Below, in pieces: positions 1 to 7,768 of a DNA stretch of 53,637 nt. The notes beneath the pieces were generated by a model. That model saw only the letters and a program-made list of their open reading frames with translations. It was not told the DNA's origin and searched no databases. How positions within the stretch are numbered: the stretch's first letter is position 1; every line of letters begins with the position of its first letter. Origin of the DNA: a virus; the IMG/VR virus record IMGVR_UViG_3300009154_000071, positions 1-53,637 of that record; one strand, written 5' to 3'. A program made the translations under genes and the position numbers.

Positions 1-127
1 ATTGAGTAAAGACCCGAACGAATTCATTGGCGCCTTCTCTAATCACATCATCGTAATCTCTAGTAAATACTTCTTCTTTGGTATACTTATTTACAAGTTT
101 GACCAAATTGTTTTTCGCTTTGTGCAT
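1..127 (-). CDS. Partial hypothetical protein (N-terminus only)
   Basis: An open frame starts at ATG 127 and runs off the left edge, giving 42 visible residues beginning MHKAKNNLVKLVNKY. A GGTGA element about 9 nt upstream is a plausible ribosome binding site. It follows regA closely, in the same direction. In T4 the next gene would be DNA polymerase 43, but these residues do not resemble the gp43 N-terminus, so this is probably a small accessory ORF. The visible part is charged (Lys, Asp, Glu) with no recognisable domain. Confidence 0.55.
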   Translation of the reverse strand, partial: MHKAKNNLVKLVNKYTKEEVFTRDYDDVIREGANEFVRVFTQ

Positions 128-141
128 GATGATTCACCATA

Positions 142-546
142 TTAGTAATCAGACTTCTTTTTACCTATGTTATATTTAGCGATCAGTTCCCACTCATCTT
201 TCTCTTTGAAAGCAATGATCTTGATCTGATGTATTGGTGCCATATTATGTTCTATAATATCATAGTCAACAATCTTTAGCAACCCCCACTCTTCTAATAA
301 ATTGGCAATAGCGTTGCGTCTTTGTATATCATTTTCAGTAATCGTAGACAACTTACCATCTAATGCAAACAGTTCTTTGAAATGTGTAATGTAATACTTA
401 CCTTGCTTATGCAATATGTGGCAAGATTGATACAATACCTTTTCTTTTCGTGAGGACACACCAATTCTCGTTAGTGTCTCACGAACTTTCAGGAAGTCAT
501 CCTGTTCTACTAAGGTGACCTCAACAAATTTAGATATATCAACCAT
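142..546 (-). CDS. regA: RegA translational repressor
   Basis: The 134-residue protein matches T4 RegA along its length, including the shared segments KVRETLTRIG, KVLYQSCHILHKQGKYYI and HFKEL, and the C-terminal KDEWELIAKYNIG. T4 RegA is an mRNA-binding repressor that blocks ribosome access to initiation regions of many early transcripts, including clamp-loader genes. It lies directly downstream of gene 62, as in T4. Its ATG is 2 nt after the gene 62 stop codon and the GGTGGGTTAGGA ribosome-binding region lies inside the end of gene 62, so translational coupling is likely. Length is close to T4 RegA (122 aa), with a slightly longer N-terminus. Confidence 0.93.
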   Translation of the reverse strand: MVDISKFVEVTLVEQDDFLKVRETLTRIGVSSRKEKVLYQSCHILHKQGKYYITHFKELFALDGKLSTITENDIQRRNAIANLLEEWGLLKIVDYDIIEHNMAPIHQIKIIAFKEKDEWELIAKYNIGKKKSDY

Positions 547-547
547 G

Positions 548-934
548 TCATTTTCCTAACCCACCTGTTAAGGTTTCTTTTTTTAGTTGTTGGATTTGCT
601 CTTTGGTTAGTAGACGCAGGGCATCACGTGCCTTGCTGTCGGAGAGTCCGTAGACCATTTTGACACATGCTATATCATCATCTTTTTCCGACTTTGCCCA
701 CTTCGCAAATGGTCTTTTCATAGACCTTACAGTATTTAGTAAAAAGTCATTCTGCATCTTTTTGTCTAAATGGTGACGTTGGTTCATCTCGTTTGCAAAT
801 AGAACACAATCCTTCTGGTAGGAAAGAGACCGGTTGACCAAGAAAGGTACATAATCTTTCTCGGTTATTTCATCTACAATTAGTTGTTTCTTACCTTGAA
901 GAATCTGGTTGACGTAATCAAATGGATTACTCAT
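548..934 (-). CDS. 62: Clamp loader small subunit gp62
   Basis: This 128-residue protein sits between gene 44 and regA in the canonical T4 order. N-terminal residues (NPFDYVNQILQGKK, then YVPFLVNRSLSY) fit the gp62 family. gp62 joins four gp44 ATPase subunits to load the gp45 sliding clamp at primer-template junctions. It is shorter than T4 gp62 (187 aa), as is common in marine T4-like phages. Its ATG overlaps the stop of the upstream inserted ORF by 8 nt (ATGAGTAA), so gp62 translation is probably coupled to that ORF rather than directly to gene 44. Confidence 0.88.
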   Translation of the reverse strand: MSNPFDYVNQILQGKKQLIVDEITEKDYVPFLVNRSLSYQKDCVLFANEMNQRHHLDKKMQNDFLLNTVRSMKRPFAKWAKSEKDDDIACVKMVYGLSDSKARDALRLLTKEQIQQLKKETLTGGLGK

Positions 935-1553
935 ACAAATTATCCTTTACATCTTGTATAATCTGTTTTTTCATCTGTTCATATCTATCAAACAAAAGAA
1001 TGTCGGTTGTTTTCACAGAGTATACTTCCTTTATAAATTGTATGTCATCTACATCAACTACTGTACCTATACCGTCAGAATATAATTGAAAGTATGGTAC
1101 AATTTTTTCATAAGAAACAATACCACATCTTAGAGGTTCAACCATCAACAAATAGTCAAATGTTTTTTTTATTTTGGAAATATCTATTACTTTTAAACTA
1201 CGAAAATTTTTCAACTTCATCGTTGTAGTAAATCTTTTACCTGTTTCTGGAAATATATTTGAATTAGAAGATTTCATTTCTACTTTGACATCTAACTCTG
1301 GTATATAAAAATCGCAACCAACTTCATTAACATACTTCAATTTATTATTCGAAGCCTGTTCGATTGCTTCACCAACAATATCCGCTTTAATAAATGTTTC
1401 AGCTCCAGTATTATATTTTCTTTTTAATGAAATCATAACTGAAAATACCAAATTCCAATTAACATTGTCTATTAAATATTGAGTTACAAAATCATGATCG
1501 TATTCAAATAAGGTTGGAACTCTTTCCGAACTACATTGCAAAAGATTTATCAT
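927..1553 (-). CDS. Putative PD-(D/E)XK nuclease inserted in the clamp-loader operon
   Basis: I do not recognise this 208-residue protein as a named family. It carries a plausible PD-(D/E)XK signature: Asp81, a 10-residue beta-hairpin-like spacer, then Glu92-Met-Lys94, preceded by a Gly-Cys (GCDFYIPELDVKVEMK). This is the layout of type II restriction or homing endonuclease cores. It lies between genes 44 and 62, normally adjacent in T4-like phages, with an ATGA overlap to gene 44 and an 8-nt overlap to gene 62. The compact junctions suggest a long-settled insertion translated with the loader. An alternative is a DNA-binding protein with a degenerate nuclease fold. Nuclease activity is inference from the motif. 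Confidence 0.6.
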   Translation of the reverse strand: MINLLQCSSERVPTLFEYDHDFVTQYLIDNVNWNLVFSVMISLKRKYNTGAETFIKADIVGEAIEQASNNKLKYVNEVGCDFYIPELDVKVEMKSSNSNIFPETGKRFTTTMKLKNFRSLKVIDISKIKKTFDYLLMVEPLRCGIVSYEKIVPYFQLYSDGIGTVVDVDDIQFIKEVYSVKTTDILLFDRYEQMKKQIIQDVKDNLYE

Positions 1554-2482
1554 ACAAATTCACCATTTGCCATAATTTCGGTCAAACAAGCAACCAAATT
1601 GATTTCTTGGTCAGCAACGAATGCCTGTTTATATTGATAGTCTGCAAGAACTATAACGACACCAGGAATACTGGCAGGTTTTAGTATATCGTATAGACTA
1701 TCATATAATTTACGATAGAAAGTTGCAGGATCAATTTCAGTTGTTGCAACCCATTTACGAACAGCAGTAAAGTCTTTGTCTTTCATAAACTTTACAATCT
1801 GTGTAATGGATATATCACCAATCTGTGCAAGAATACCTACATCAATCTTACCAAGTTGAGAGTATCGTTGTAGTTCATTAATGACACGACGAAAATCTGG
1901 AAAATATTTCTTAACAAGTTCAGCAATTACTTTCGCATCATATTCAACTTTTTCAGATTCAAGTATGGATTGAATACGCTTAAAGAATGATCCTGCCATC
2001 TTTTGTTTCTCACCATTCTTCATACCAAAATCAATCACTGCACATCGTGAATGTAGTGGATCAATGATACGGTTTTTGAAGTTACAAGTGAATATGAATG
2101 AACAGTTGCCTGCAAACTCTTCAATCGCATTACGAAGTGCTGGTTGTGTTGAGTTTGGATTTAGATAGTCTGCTTCATCAATGATGATGACCTTACGGCC
2201 ACCAGCCAATGACATTGATGATGCATAGTTTTTTATCTTGTTACGGAATACATCAATACCTGATTCATCAGAACCATTGATCACCATGTAATCGCAACCG
2301 ATTTCGTTGCACATCGCCTTGGCTATCGTGGTCTTGCCTACACCCGCTCCACCAGTCAGTAGAAGATTTGGTATCTGCTTTTGATTGACGTACTCCTGAA
2401 ATGGTACTTTCAATCGTTCTGGCAGAATACAATCTTCCACTGTCTGAGGTCTGTAACGTTCTGTCCATAGAAGATGTTCCAT
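1550..2482 (-). CDS. 44: Clamp loader large subunit gp44 (AAA+ ATPase)
   Basis: The 310-residue protein is an RFC-like AAA+ ATPase. The N-terminus LLWTERYRPQTVEDCILP is typical of clamp loaders. Walker A (GGAGVGKT) is at residues 44-51, Walker B (VIIIDEAD) at about 98-105, and an SRC arginine-finger motif follows in the sequence LHSRCAVIDF. Four gp44 subunits with one gp62 open and load the gp45 clamp using ATP. A GAAAGG ribosome binding site lies 8-9 nt before ATG 2482. It is preceded by the 71-aa gene and gene 45, giving order 45-x-44-y-62-regA. Length is close to T4 gp44 (319 aa). Confidence 0.95.
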   Translation of the reverse strand: MEHLLWTERYRPQTVEDCILPERLKVPFQEYVNQKQIPNLLLTGGAGVGKTTIAKAMCNEIGCDYMVINGSDESGIDVFRNKIKNYASSMSLAGGRKVIIIDEADYLNPNSTQPALRNAIEEFAGNCSFIFTCNFKNRIIDPLHSRCAVIDFGMKNGEKQKMAGSFFKRIQSILESEKVEYDAKVIAELVKKYFPDFRRVINELQRYSQLGKIDVGILAQIGDISITQIVKFMKDKDFTAVRKWVATTEIDPATFYRKLYDSLYDILKPASIPGVVIVLADYQYKQAFVADQEINLVACLTEIMANGEFV

Positions 2483-2519
2483 GAAAACCTTTCACATAAA
2501 TCATAATATAAAATAACAA

Positions 2520-2735
2520 TCAGTCTTTTTGGTTCAATGTTGCAACTACTTCAAGGTATGGTTCTTTCACGTGCCAATCAGTACCATTGACACCAAAAAT
2601 AACTGTACGCATTTGTAGTTTAGCATCTGCATCGGGTTGAATCAATTCAAATACTGATGCCACAATATCCGAATTGATAGCAATGGATTCACCATCAAAA
2701 GATGGTGATGCATTTGTAAACATTTTCATTGCCAT
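2520..2735 (-). CDS. Small conserved-position protein between genes 45 and 44
   Basis: This 71-residue acidic protein has no recognisable motif (starts MAMKMFTNASPSFDGESI). It starts directly after the gene 45 stop (TAATCATG) with an AAGG element upstream, and precedes gene 44 by about 37 nt. Position alone suggests co-expression with the replication clamp machinery. T4 has no gene here. The sequence could form a small beta-rich domain (SIAINSDIVASVFELI, RTVIFGVNG). Function unknown. Confidence 0.7.
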   Translation of the reverse strand: MAMKMFTNASPSFDGESIAINSDIVASVFELIQPDADAKLQMRTVIFGVNGTDWHVKEPYLEVVATLNQKD

Positions 2736-2737
2736 GA

Positions 2738-3418
2738 TTAAGCCTTTGTGAAAGTTGAACCAGTTTCATTTGCAATCCAATACTGAACATCGGATGTTGC
2801 ATGTTTAAAATGAGAAACATTCTTGGAAGATATTTTAACCATATAACCACCAGAAATTAATTTCAGATTTTCTGTTTTAAATATCATACGATATTTGTTT
2901 CCATTACCTTTACTGATCTCTAATGATTCTGTGTGTGCAGCATCATTTGTAGAATCAAATGTTGTAATGAATATCTTTTCTCCGTCAGACTCAACAGCAA
3001 TTTGAGGTGATGATAATACATTTGCAGTTCTCATGATCCAATCAAAATCTTCTGCTGAAAGTTCAAAAGAAATTTCTGGGTCAGGCATTGCCAATGGTTT
3101 TTCTGGTGGTGTAACAATCATATTCGCAGCACAGAAGCGATACTTGATTTTACTACGACCTTTTAGACCAGAGATAAGAACACTGTTATCTTCAAAGTCA
3201 ATTGTTGGTTCTTCTTTGTGAAGAGTTAGAATAGAAAGAAAGTTGTTCAAGTCATAGACGCCAAACTCTGTTGGAATTTCTTCAGAGATTGTTGCTTCTG
3301 CCATAACATTTTTGTGAGGTGAGACTGTACGAATAGTCTTACCTTTTTTGAAAAGCATACCTTGGTTGATTGAAGCGAAGTTCTTCAATACACCCAATGT
3401 GTTGTTTGATAATTTCAT
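2738..3418 (-). CDS. 45: Sliding clamp gp45 (DNA polymerase processivity factor)
   Basis: The 226-residue protein matches gp45 in length (T4: 228 aa), starting MKLSNNTLGVLKNFASINQGMLF with later YDLNNFLSIL and IKYRFCA segments typical of T4-like clamps. The trimer encircles DNA, tethers DNA polymerase and, in T4, acts as a mobile enhancer for late transcription with gp55 and gp33. It is first of the replication operon 45-x-44-y-62-regA. No strong promoter is visible in the 14-nt gap to the upstream MazZ-like gene, so it is probably read through from upstream. Confidence 0.93.
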   Translation of the reverse strand: MKLSNNTLGVLKNFASINQGMLFKKGKTIRTVSPHKNVMAEATISEEIPTEFGVYDLNNFLSILTLHKEEPTIDFEDNSVLISGLKGRSKIKYRFCAANMIVTPPEKPLAMPDPEISFELSAEDFDWIMRTANVLSSPQIAVESDGEKIFITTFDSTNDAAHTESLEISKGNGNKYRMIFKTENLKLISGGYMVKISSKNVSHFKHATSDVQYWIANETGSTFTKA

Positions 3419-3432
3419 CAGTTACTCCATAA

Positions 3433-3774
3433 TTAAGTTTGTTTTTCACTTGCAGAATATAGTATATCATGTTCATACAAAAACATCAAGCAGCAAATTG
3501 CATGTGCTAGATGATGTTTACCAGATTCAGGATCAATTGCTTCACCTTCTTGGTATGCCCACATGTGTCGTTGTGTTGCATCAAAGTATCGGTTAAGTGA
3601 ATCTGGAACATGTTTCCAATTGTTTGGTTCATATTTCTCAGCACCGAATGTCAGAACATCTGCGGTCGCTTTAAGTGCTAATGGTGGTAAAAGACCATAA
3701 CGAATTTTACCACCATCAAATTTACGACCACCAGTTGTTGCTGTTTGGGATGCCTTGATAGCATCCTTATCCAT
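3433..3774 (-). CDS. MazZ-like dATP/dGTP diphosphohydrolase (DUF5664 type)
   Basis: The 113-residue protein has the hallmark N-terminal sequence GGRKFDGGKIRYGLLPPLAL, then AEKYEPNNWKHV and a HHLAHAICCLMFLYEHD helix. These recur in the phage family once called DUF5664, related to MazZ, a dATP/dGTP diphosphohydrolase of the MazG-like all-alpha NTP pyrophosphohydrolase superfamily. The E/D/H-rich second half would bind metal and the triphosphate. It precedes gene 45, so a role in shaping the nucleotide pool during replication is reasonable. Its start overlaps the stop of the glycosyltransferase gene. No PurZ-like gene is in the window. The family call is from recognition of the motif; the substrate is not determined. 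Confidence 0.72.
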   Translation of the reverse strand: MDKDAIKASQTATTGGRKFDGGKIRYGLLPPLALKATADVLTFGAEKYEPNNWKHVPDSLNRYFDATQRHMWAYQEGEAIDPESGKHHLAHAICCLMFLYEHDILYSASEKQT

Positions 3775-4589
3775 TACAACTTACCAGTATACTGAGCAAC
3801 CGCTGGCATGTTACCAGTGAATGCATAGGTACCAATGTGTTGTGTTTTCATCCAAGGACACAAGAAGATTTGGCCACCCATCTTACGCCACATTTGACAG
3901 AACATATAATCTTCTGATAGATAACGTTCTGAACCACCACCAACAATAGACTCTTTGGTGTCAATTACAGTATCAAAGTAAGCATGAATATAACGTGAGC
4001 CATCAAAGTGTGCTTGGCCAACATGATCTGGTTTGTAACGAATGGTAGGATATTCTATTGCCATCTTATCAAAAACTTCACGCTTGATCATCATATGACC
4101 TGTACCAATTTCCATAACTTCTAATGGTTCTGAAACTTGGAACTGTTGCGTACCTTTAACAACGTTAAACACATATTCACCAACTAGATTCTCAAGTTCT
4201 TTGGGATTCAAGTCTGGATTCTTACGTGCAGTTTCTGCAATGTTACCCCAGTTGATAGATTTCTTAGGGTAAGGACCACCAACAACATCTTTATCAAGTG
4301 CCATCAGTGCTACGATATCGTTCGGATCAAAGTGAATGTCTGAATCGATAAACAACATGTGTGTGAAGTCTGTACGAAGGAACTCATCTACCAAATAATT
4401 TCTGGCACGTGTGATAAGTGATTCGTTAAAAAGGAAGGAGAATTTTACTTCAATGCCGTAACGCATCATTACGGTTTGTAGATCAAGACAAGATTTCACA
4501 TACAGTCCATGTGACATACCACCATACATCGGTGTTGCCACGAACAGTTTGTTCTTTCTCAATTCTTCAATATTTACTTGTATTTGCAT
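3774..4589 (-). CDS. GT-A type glycosyltransferase
   Basis: This 271-residue protein starts with a short beta strand (LFVATPMYGGMSH) and contains FIDSDIHF, where D82-S-D84 is the DXD metal and nucleotide-sugar binding motif of GT-A glycosyltransferases. Other typical elements are RARNYLVDEFL, which precedes the catalytic core, and GTGHMMIKREVF, downstream. Such enzymes are common in large marine phages and may glycosylate virion proteins, modified DNA bases or host envelope sugars; the acceptor is unknown. It lies downstream of a clear terminator, with GGAT 6 nt before ATG 4589. Whether it has its own promoter is not evident. Confidence 0.8.
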   Translation of the reverse strand: MQIQVNIEELRKNKLFVATPMYGGMSHGLYVKSCLDLQTVMMRYGIEVKFSFLFNESLITRARNYLVDEFLRTDFTHMLFIDSDIHFDPNDIVALMALDKDVVGGPYPKKSINWGNIAETARKNPDLNPKELENLVGEYVFNVVKGTQQFQVSEPLEVMEIGTGHMMIKREVFDKMAIEYPTIRYKPDHVGQAHFDGSRYIHAYFDTVIDTKESIVGGGSERYLSEDYMFCQMWRKMGGQIFLCPWMKTQHIGTYAFTGNMPAVAQYTGKL

Positions 4590-4600
4590 AATTTATCCAT

Positions 4601-4641
4601 AAAAAAAGAGTAGAGACACAAAGTATATATGTCTCCACTCT
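4601..4641 (-). terminator. Rho-independent terminator after the HTH gene
   Basis: Read on the minus strand, a 12-bp stem (plus-strand arms 4607-4618 and 4630-4641, one G-U pair) with an 11-nt loop is followed by a run of seven to eight T. It separates the HTH gene at 4660-4935 from the glycosyltransferase at 4589. Confidence 0.88.
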
Positions 4642-4659
4642 ACTAAGTTTCAACCTACT

Positions 4660-4935
4660 TTAGGCAAATGCTCGTTCGCCTTGAGCACGAAGTGCTGCGA
4701 TACCTGCAGCAACTACACGCTTAGTTGGTGCACCTAAACGATAGAAAGAAATTTTATCACCGTTGCTGTTGATGCGACTATTCAAGTAGATAGCGTGACC
4801 ATCATTACGCAACTCATTAATAGTTGCAGATGGATTTGCAATGCCATAAAGCGATTGCATTTTGTTCGGGGTTAGTGTGTTGTAACCATCTTCTTTAGAA
4901 AGGTATGCAAGCACTTTTTGTTTAGCTGACTTCAT
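4660..4935 (-). CDS. Small helix-turn-helix protein
   Basis: The 91-residue basic protein starts MKSAKQKVLAYLSK and contains a winged-helix-like segment (LTPNKMQSLYGIANPSATINELRNDGHAIYL) resembling the phage helix-turn-helix family HTH_39: a helix, turn, recognition helix with INELR, then a beta wing. It probably binds DNA and may regulate early genes. It forms its own transcription unit, with a near-consensus promoter about 80 nt upstream (5016-5044) and a strong terminator downstream (4601-4641). GGAG lies 8-9 nt before ATG 4935. Its target is unknown. Confidence 0.75.
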   Translation of the reverse strand: MKSAKQKVLAYLSKEDGYNTLTPNKMQSLYGIANPSATINELRNDGHAIYLNSRINSNGDKISFYRLGAPTKRVVAAGIAALRAQGERAFA

Positions 4936-5015
4936 TCAAAAACTCCATAAAATATGACTGCATTTTAAAAACATTACAGAGGCAGTCTTTCTCCGCAATT
5001 TCATAATAAGATATA

Positions 5016-5044
5016 AGTATAACACTCCCTTGCAGAAGTGTCAA
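5016..5044 (-). promoter_or_regulatory. Strong sigma-70 promoter for the HTH gene
   Basis: On the minus strand, TTGACA (5039-5044), a 17-nt spacer and TATACT (5016-5021) give a near-consensus promoter just after the stop codon of the DUF262-HNH gene. A 6-bp inverted repeat (AACACT at 5021-5026 and AGTGTT at 5044-5049) brackets the spacer and -35 region and could be an operator, although 6 bp could be chance. Confidence 0.85.
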
Positions 5045-5048
5045 GTGT

Positions 5049-6419
5049 TTATGCGGCAATTAATTTCTTTGCAGGTCTATTGCCCTTAGACTCGTTGTAT
5101 TTGCGGCAAACCAATTCTAAATTATCTAAGTTAGTTTTACCACCTTTTGAATAAGGTATCACGTGATCAGCTGCCCACAAATTGTGGTTATTGATTTCAT
5201 CTTCCGAAATACTTTTACCTGTACGTGGGCAAATACCACCTTGGTTTACCCACGCTTGATATCTCTGCACTGGTGTAAACAATCTCTCAGGATCAACATC
5301 AGTAACGATACCTTTTGGAATCTTTGCAAAATCTTCTAAGATGATTTCAAAACGAGCAGGTAAAAAGATTGATGAAGCCGCAGAACCTGTTGCATTATAG
5401 TTTAGTTCAGTACCATTTTGCAAGGTAACAATTTTGCGGTCAACATTAGCAACACGTTTGTTTTCTGTTGCCATAAACCATTTGAAGAATGCTTTCTCAT
5501 CTAAGATTTTAATTTTCTCTTTGTTGATATGACATATTAACATAAAAAAGTTGGTCAAAGTTGAGGTATCTTTGAATCCTTTGTCAGCATACTTTTCAAT
5601 CAACGTAAGTGCATCAGAAATATTTTTCTGTCCACCTTTTTTTAGAATATGTGTCCAAACGGTGGAGTTATCTTCATATGCCTCGAATTTGTCTTTTTTG
5701 GAAATGCCATGAGCAGGACCATAAGTAGAGCATACTGATAAGTTGACCATTTGTTCATCACGTTTCAAACGAAAATTACCATTACGAAAAATATATTTGA
5801 ATGCGTTTGCATGTTTCTCAGACATTTGACGGACATATTCAGCAAAAGGAACAAGAATTGCATTACGAATTTCTTGATCGTTTAGTGTGTAACCATCATT
5901 AATATTAATAAACAAACGAGATAAATCTTCTCTTGTAGCAATAACATATTCACAAATTGTAACAGTTACATTATTACGAATGTGATCTTTTAATGCCTTA
6001 GGATGTGTTTTGAATGTGTTATTGTTGTTATTAATTACAACAGGTAAATCTGGTAAATCATATTGTCCATTTTGAATGACAACTTCTCCATTCAGGTATT
6101 TGAAAATTGTTTGTGTACGATTGTTACCATCAATAGCAATTTTGTCATATCCCATTTGAGAGAAATTGCTAAAATATTCATGGTCAAGGGTATCTTCAAG
6201 AGCTTGTTTTAAGCATTCATCAATATTAGCAACAATGATTTTAGATGGTGCTTGACCAGTAATCAATGAAGTAATATAACGTGATTCTTGGTTTTTGTCC
6301 CAACAAGCACTACGATTGAAAGATTTGTCTAGGACAGTTTTGTTGCGGAAGGCCGCAATTTTGTCACTTATCAAGGGATATTGGCGATCAATACCAAGAG
6401 TTACTTTGTTGACTTTCAT
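5049..6419 (-). CDS. DUF262-HNH protein (GmrSD-like, single chain)
   Basis: The 456-residue protein has an N-terminal DUF262 (ParB/sulfiredoxin-like) domain with the diagnostic IDGNNRTQTIFKYLNG motif at about 97-112, where nucleotide binding and hydrolysis is expected. The C-terminal 60 residues form an HNH nuclease: CPRTG, then AADHVIPYSKGGKTNLDNL and CRKYNESKGNR, with the D-H pair and Asn/Lys in place. DUF262 proteins with nuclease domains include type IV restriction enzymes (GmrSD) that cut modified DNA. ATG 6419 was chosen because AAGGAAA lies 8 nt upstream; a TTG seven codons earlier has no such site. A strong promoter with a perfect inverted repeat precedes it. A role against competitor DNA or host DNA is inference. 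Confidence 0.82.
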   Translation of the reverse strand: MKVNKVTLGIDRQYPLISDKIAAFRNKTVLDKSFNRSACWDKNQESRYITSLITGQAPSKIIVANIDECLKQALEDTLDHEYFSNFSQMGYDKIAIDGNNRTQTIFKYLNGEVVIQNGQYDLPDLPVVINNNNNTFKTHPKALKDHIRNNVTVTICEYVIATREDLSRLFININDGYTLNDQEIRNAILVPFAEYVRQMSEKHANAFKYIFRNGNFRLKRDEQMVNLSVCSTYGPAHGISKKDKFEAYEDNSTVWTHILKKGGQKNISDALTLIEKYADKGFKDTSTLTNFFMLICHINKEKIKILDEKAFFKWFMATENKRVANVDRKIVTLQNGTELNYNATGSAASSIFLPARFEIILEDFAKIPKGIVTDVDPERLFTPVQRYQAWVNQGGICPRTGKSISEDEINNHNLWAADHVIPYSKGGKTNLDNLELVCRKYNESKGNRPAKKLIAA

Positions 6420-6480
6420 AATATTTTCCTTATATAACAAGGGTTTTAAAAATTGTTCTCATATCATAAGAACAGATTAC

Positions 6481-6509
6481 ATTATGACAGAGGTCTAAGC
6501 CTCTGTCAA
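6481..6509 (-). promoter_or_regulatory. Sigma-70 promoter with embedded palindrome for DUF262-HNH
   Basis: TTGACA (6504-6509), 17 nt, CATAAT (6481-6486) on the minus strand. A perfect 9-bp inverted repeat (6485-6493 and 6500-6508, 6-nt centre) fills the space from -35 to -10. It is positioned as an operator. Lack of a T-run after the stem argues against a simple terminator. Confidence 0.83.
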
Positions 6510-6511
6510 GT

Positions 6512-7693
6512 TTAAAATGGAACTTCTACTGATGGGTCTGTTACTTCTGGTGCTGATACAGGTGCTGTTGGATCCACACCAGAATCAATCTTGGTATACA
6601 GATCAAGGAAAGTAACCTTGGTATCAGTATCAAAACGATTCAAGCAGAACTGAATTGCTTTCAGTTTGTCACCAAAAATACCGTAGGTCTTTACGATATG
6701 TACCAGACGGCGGGTTGAAATAACCTCATCACAACCACCTTCATCAAAGGTGCTACGAATTACGGTTGCCCATGTTACCAGTTTGTCGGCAAAATCTTTA
6801 TCTTCTTTACCAACAGATTCTAATTCTTTGGCAACAATCTTTTTCTCAACTGATACTGGTGCCCATTCCTGTTCAAACGTATTTGGGAAACGCTCAAGGA
6901 ACGCTTCATTCAAAACGTTGGTGAACATGTAGCGACCATCTTCTGAACCTTTACCTTTGGTGTTAGCAGTAGCGAATACAGTAAAACCGGCAGCAGGAGA
7001 AATTAACTCATTCTTTTTCTTTAGTAAGAATGGTTTGCCTTCAAATACACGCTGCAAACAGGACAGGTTGTTAGAACCGTAATCAATTTCGTCAATACAC
7101 AATACGGCACCTTGACGGGCAGCAAGTGTAACGGGACCATCACGCCATTCCATCTGACCGTTAATCAGAACATAGTTACCAAGTAGGTCGCCTTCATCGG
7201 TATCAGGTGTCATTGATACGCAAACGAATTTACGTTTTGCCTTGGCACAAGCCTGCTCAATACTCATAGTCTTACCGTTGCCGGAGGGACCAGTAATGAA
7301 TACGGGAAAGAACTGTTTTGATTGTATAATTGACAACACATCCTCAAAGTTACCAAAAGGAACATAGTTGTCATATTTGAAAGGTACCAAGTCCTTAGTC
7401 TCAAGGTCTGTTATCACATTTGCAATACGATTACCAGAAGGCGCTTGGGGTGCTGCCATTGGTATTACTTGAGCAACCATATTGATTGCTGCTGGAACAG
7501 GCGTTGGAGACTGCACCGGTACACGGTATAGACCACGTTTAACCTTGTTTTGTTCATCATTGGTGAACCAGTAGGGTATTGCAAGACCCGCATCACTTGC
7601 AATTGTTTTAATATCTGTTAAACTGACAACATCTTTGCCAGTTGCAATTAATGCATCAAGAAATGCTTGACGCTTATCAGAACGACTTGTCAT
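6512..7693 (-). CDS. MoxR/CobS-like AAA+ ATPase
   Basis: The 393-residue protein has a poorly conserved N-terminal 100 residues with a Pro/Ala-rich linker (VQSPTPVPAAINMVAQ), then an AAA+ module: Walker A GPSGNGKT at 135-142, Walker B VLCIDEID at about 197-204, sensor 1 VFATANT near 240, and the MoxR/CobS-type insertion DEGDLLGNY. CobS-like ATPases are widespread in T4-like marine phages. MoxR AAA+ proteins work with VWA-domain partners as chaperone or metal-insertion machines, and the neighbouring upstream gene encodes such a VWA protein. A perfect-consensus promoter lies in the intergenic gap. A direct role in cobalamin synthesis is unlikely, because no CobN or pathway gene is present. Confidence 0.88.
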   Translation of the reverse strand: MTSRSDKRQAFLDALIATGKDVVSLTDIKTIASDAGLAIPYWFTNDEQNKVKRGLYRVPVQSPTPVPAAINMVAQVIPMAAPQAPSGNRIANVITDLETKDLVPFKYDNYVPFGNFEDVLSIIQSKQFFPVFITGPSGNGKTMSIEQACAKAKRKFVCVSMTPDTDEGDLLGNYVLINGQMEWRDGPVTLAARQGAVLCIDEIDYGSNNLSCLQRVFEGKPFLLKKKNELISPAAGFTVFATANTKGKGSEDGRYMFTNVLNEAFLERFPNTFEQEWAPVSVEKKIVAKELESVGKEDKDFADKLVTWATVIRSTFDEGGCDEVISTRRLVHIVKTYGIFGDKLKAIQFCLNRFDTDTKVTFLDLYTKIDSGVDPTAPVSAPEVTDPSVEVPF

Positions 7694-7725
7694 AATATAA
7701 ACTCCATCTCACAATAGGAACTACC

Positions 7726-7754
7726 ATTATAAAGAATAACCACCACTTTGTCAA
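7726..7754 (-). promoter_or_regulatory. Perfect-consensus sigma-70 promoter for the MoxR-like gene
   Basis: TTGACA (7749-7754), exactly 17 nt, TATAAT (7726-7731) on the minus strand: an exact match to the bacterial consensus. The -35 lies inside a strong hairpin (7738-7763). Confidence 0.9.
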
Positions 7755-7763
7755 GTGGTGGTT
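7738..7763 (-). terminator. Hairpin after the VWA gene, overlapping the MoxR promoter
   Basis: A perfect 11-bp stem (7738-7748 and 7753-7763) with a 4-nt loop begins 6 nt after the VWA stop codon and is followed on the minus strand by T-rich sequence. It could end VWA transcription. Because it contains the -35 of the next promoter, it could also act as an operator. Confidence 0.65.
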
Positions 7764-7768
7764 TGTTA

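Noticed and set aside
2483-2519. Sigma-70 promoter before gene 44
   Set aside because: A TATTAT box exists, but the nearest TTGAAC is about 23 nt away; spacing is wrong.
3433-3774. Evidence that the genome uses 2-aminoadenine
   Set aside because: Only the MazZ-like gene is seen. PurZ and DatZ are not in this window, so a Z genome is not supported.
4936-5004. 22-aa leader ORF before the HTH gene (MKLRRKTASV...)
   Set aside because: No Shine-Dalgarno, short length, and weak coding signal. A leader peptide cannot be excluded but is not supported.
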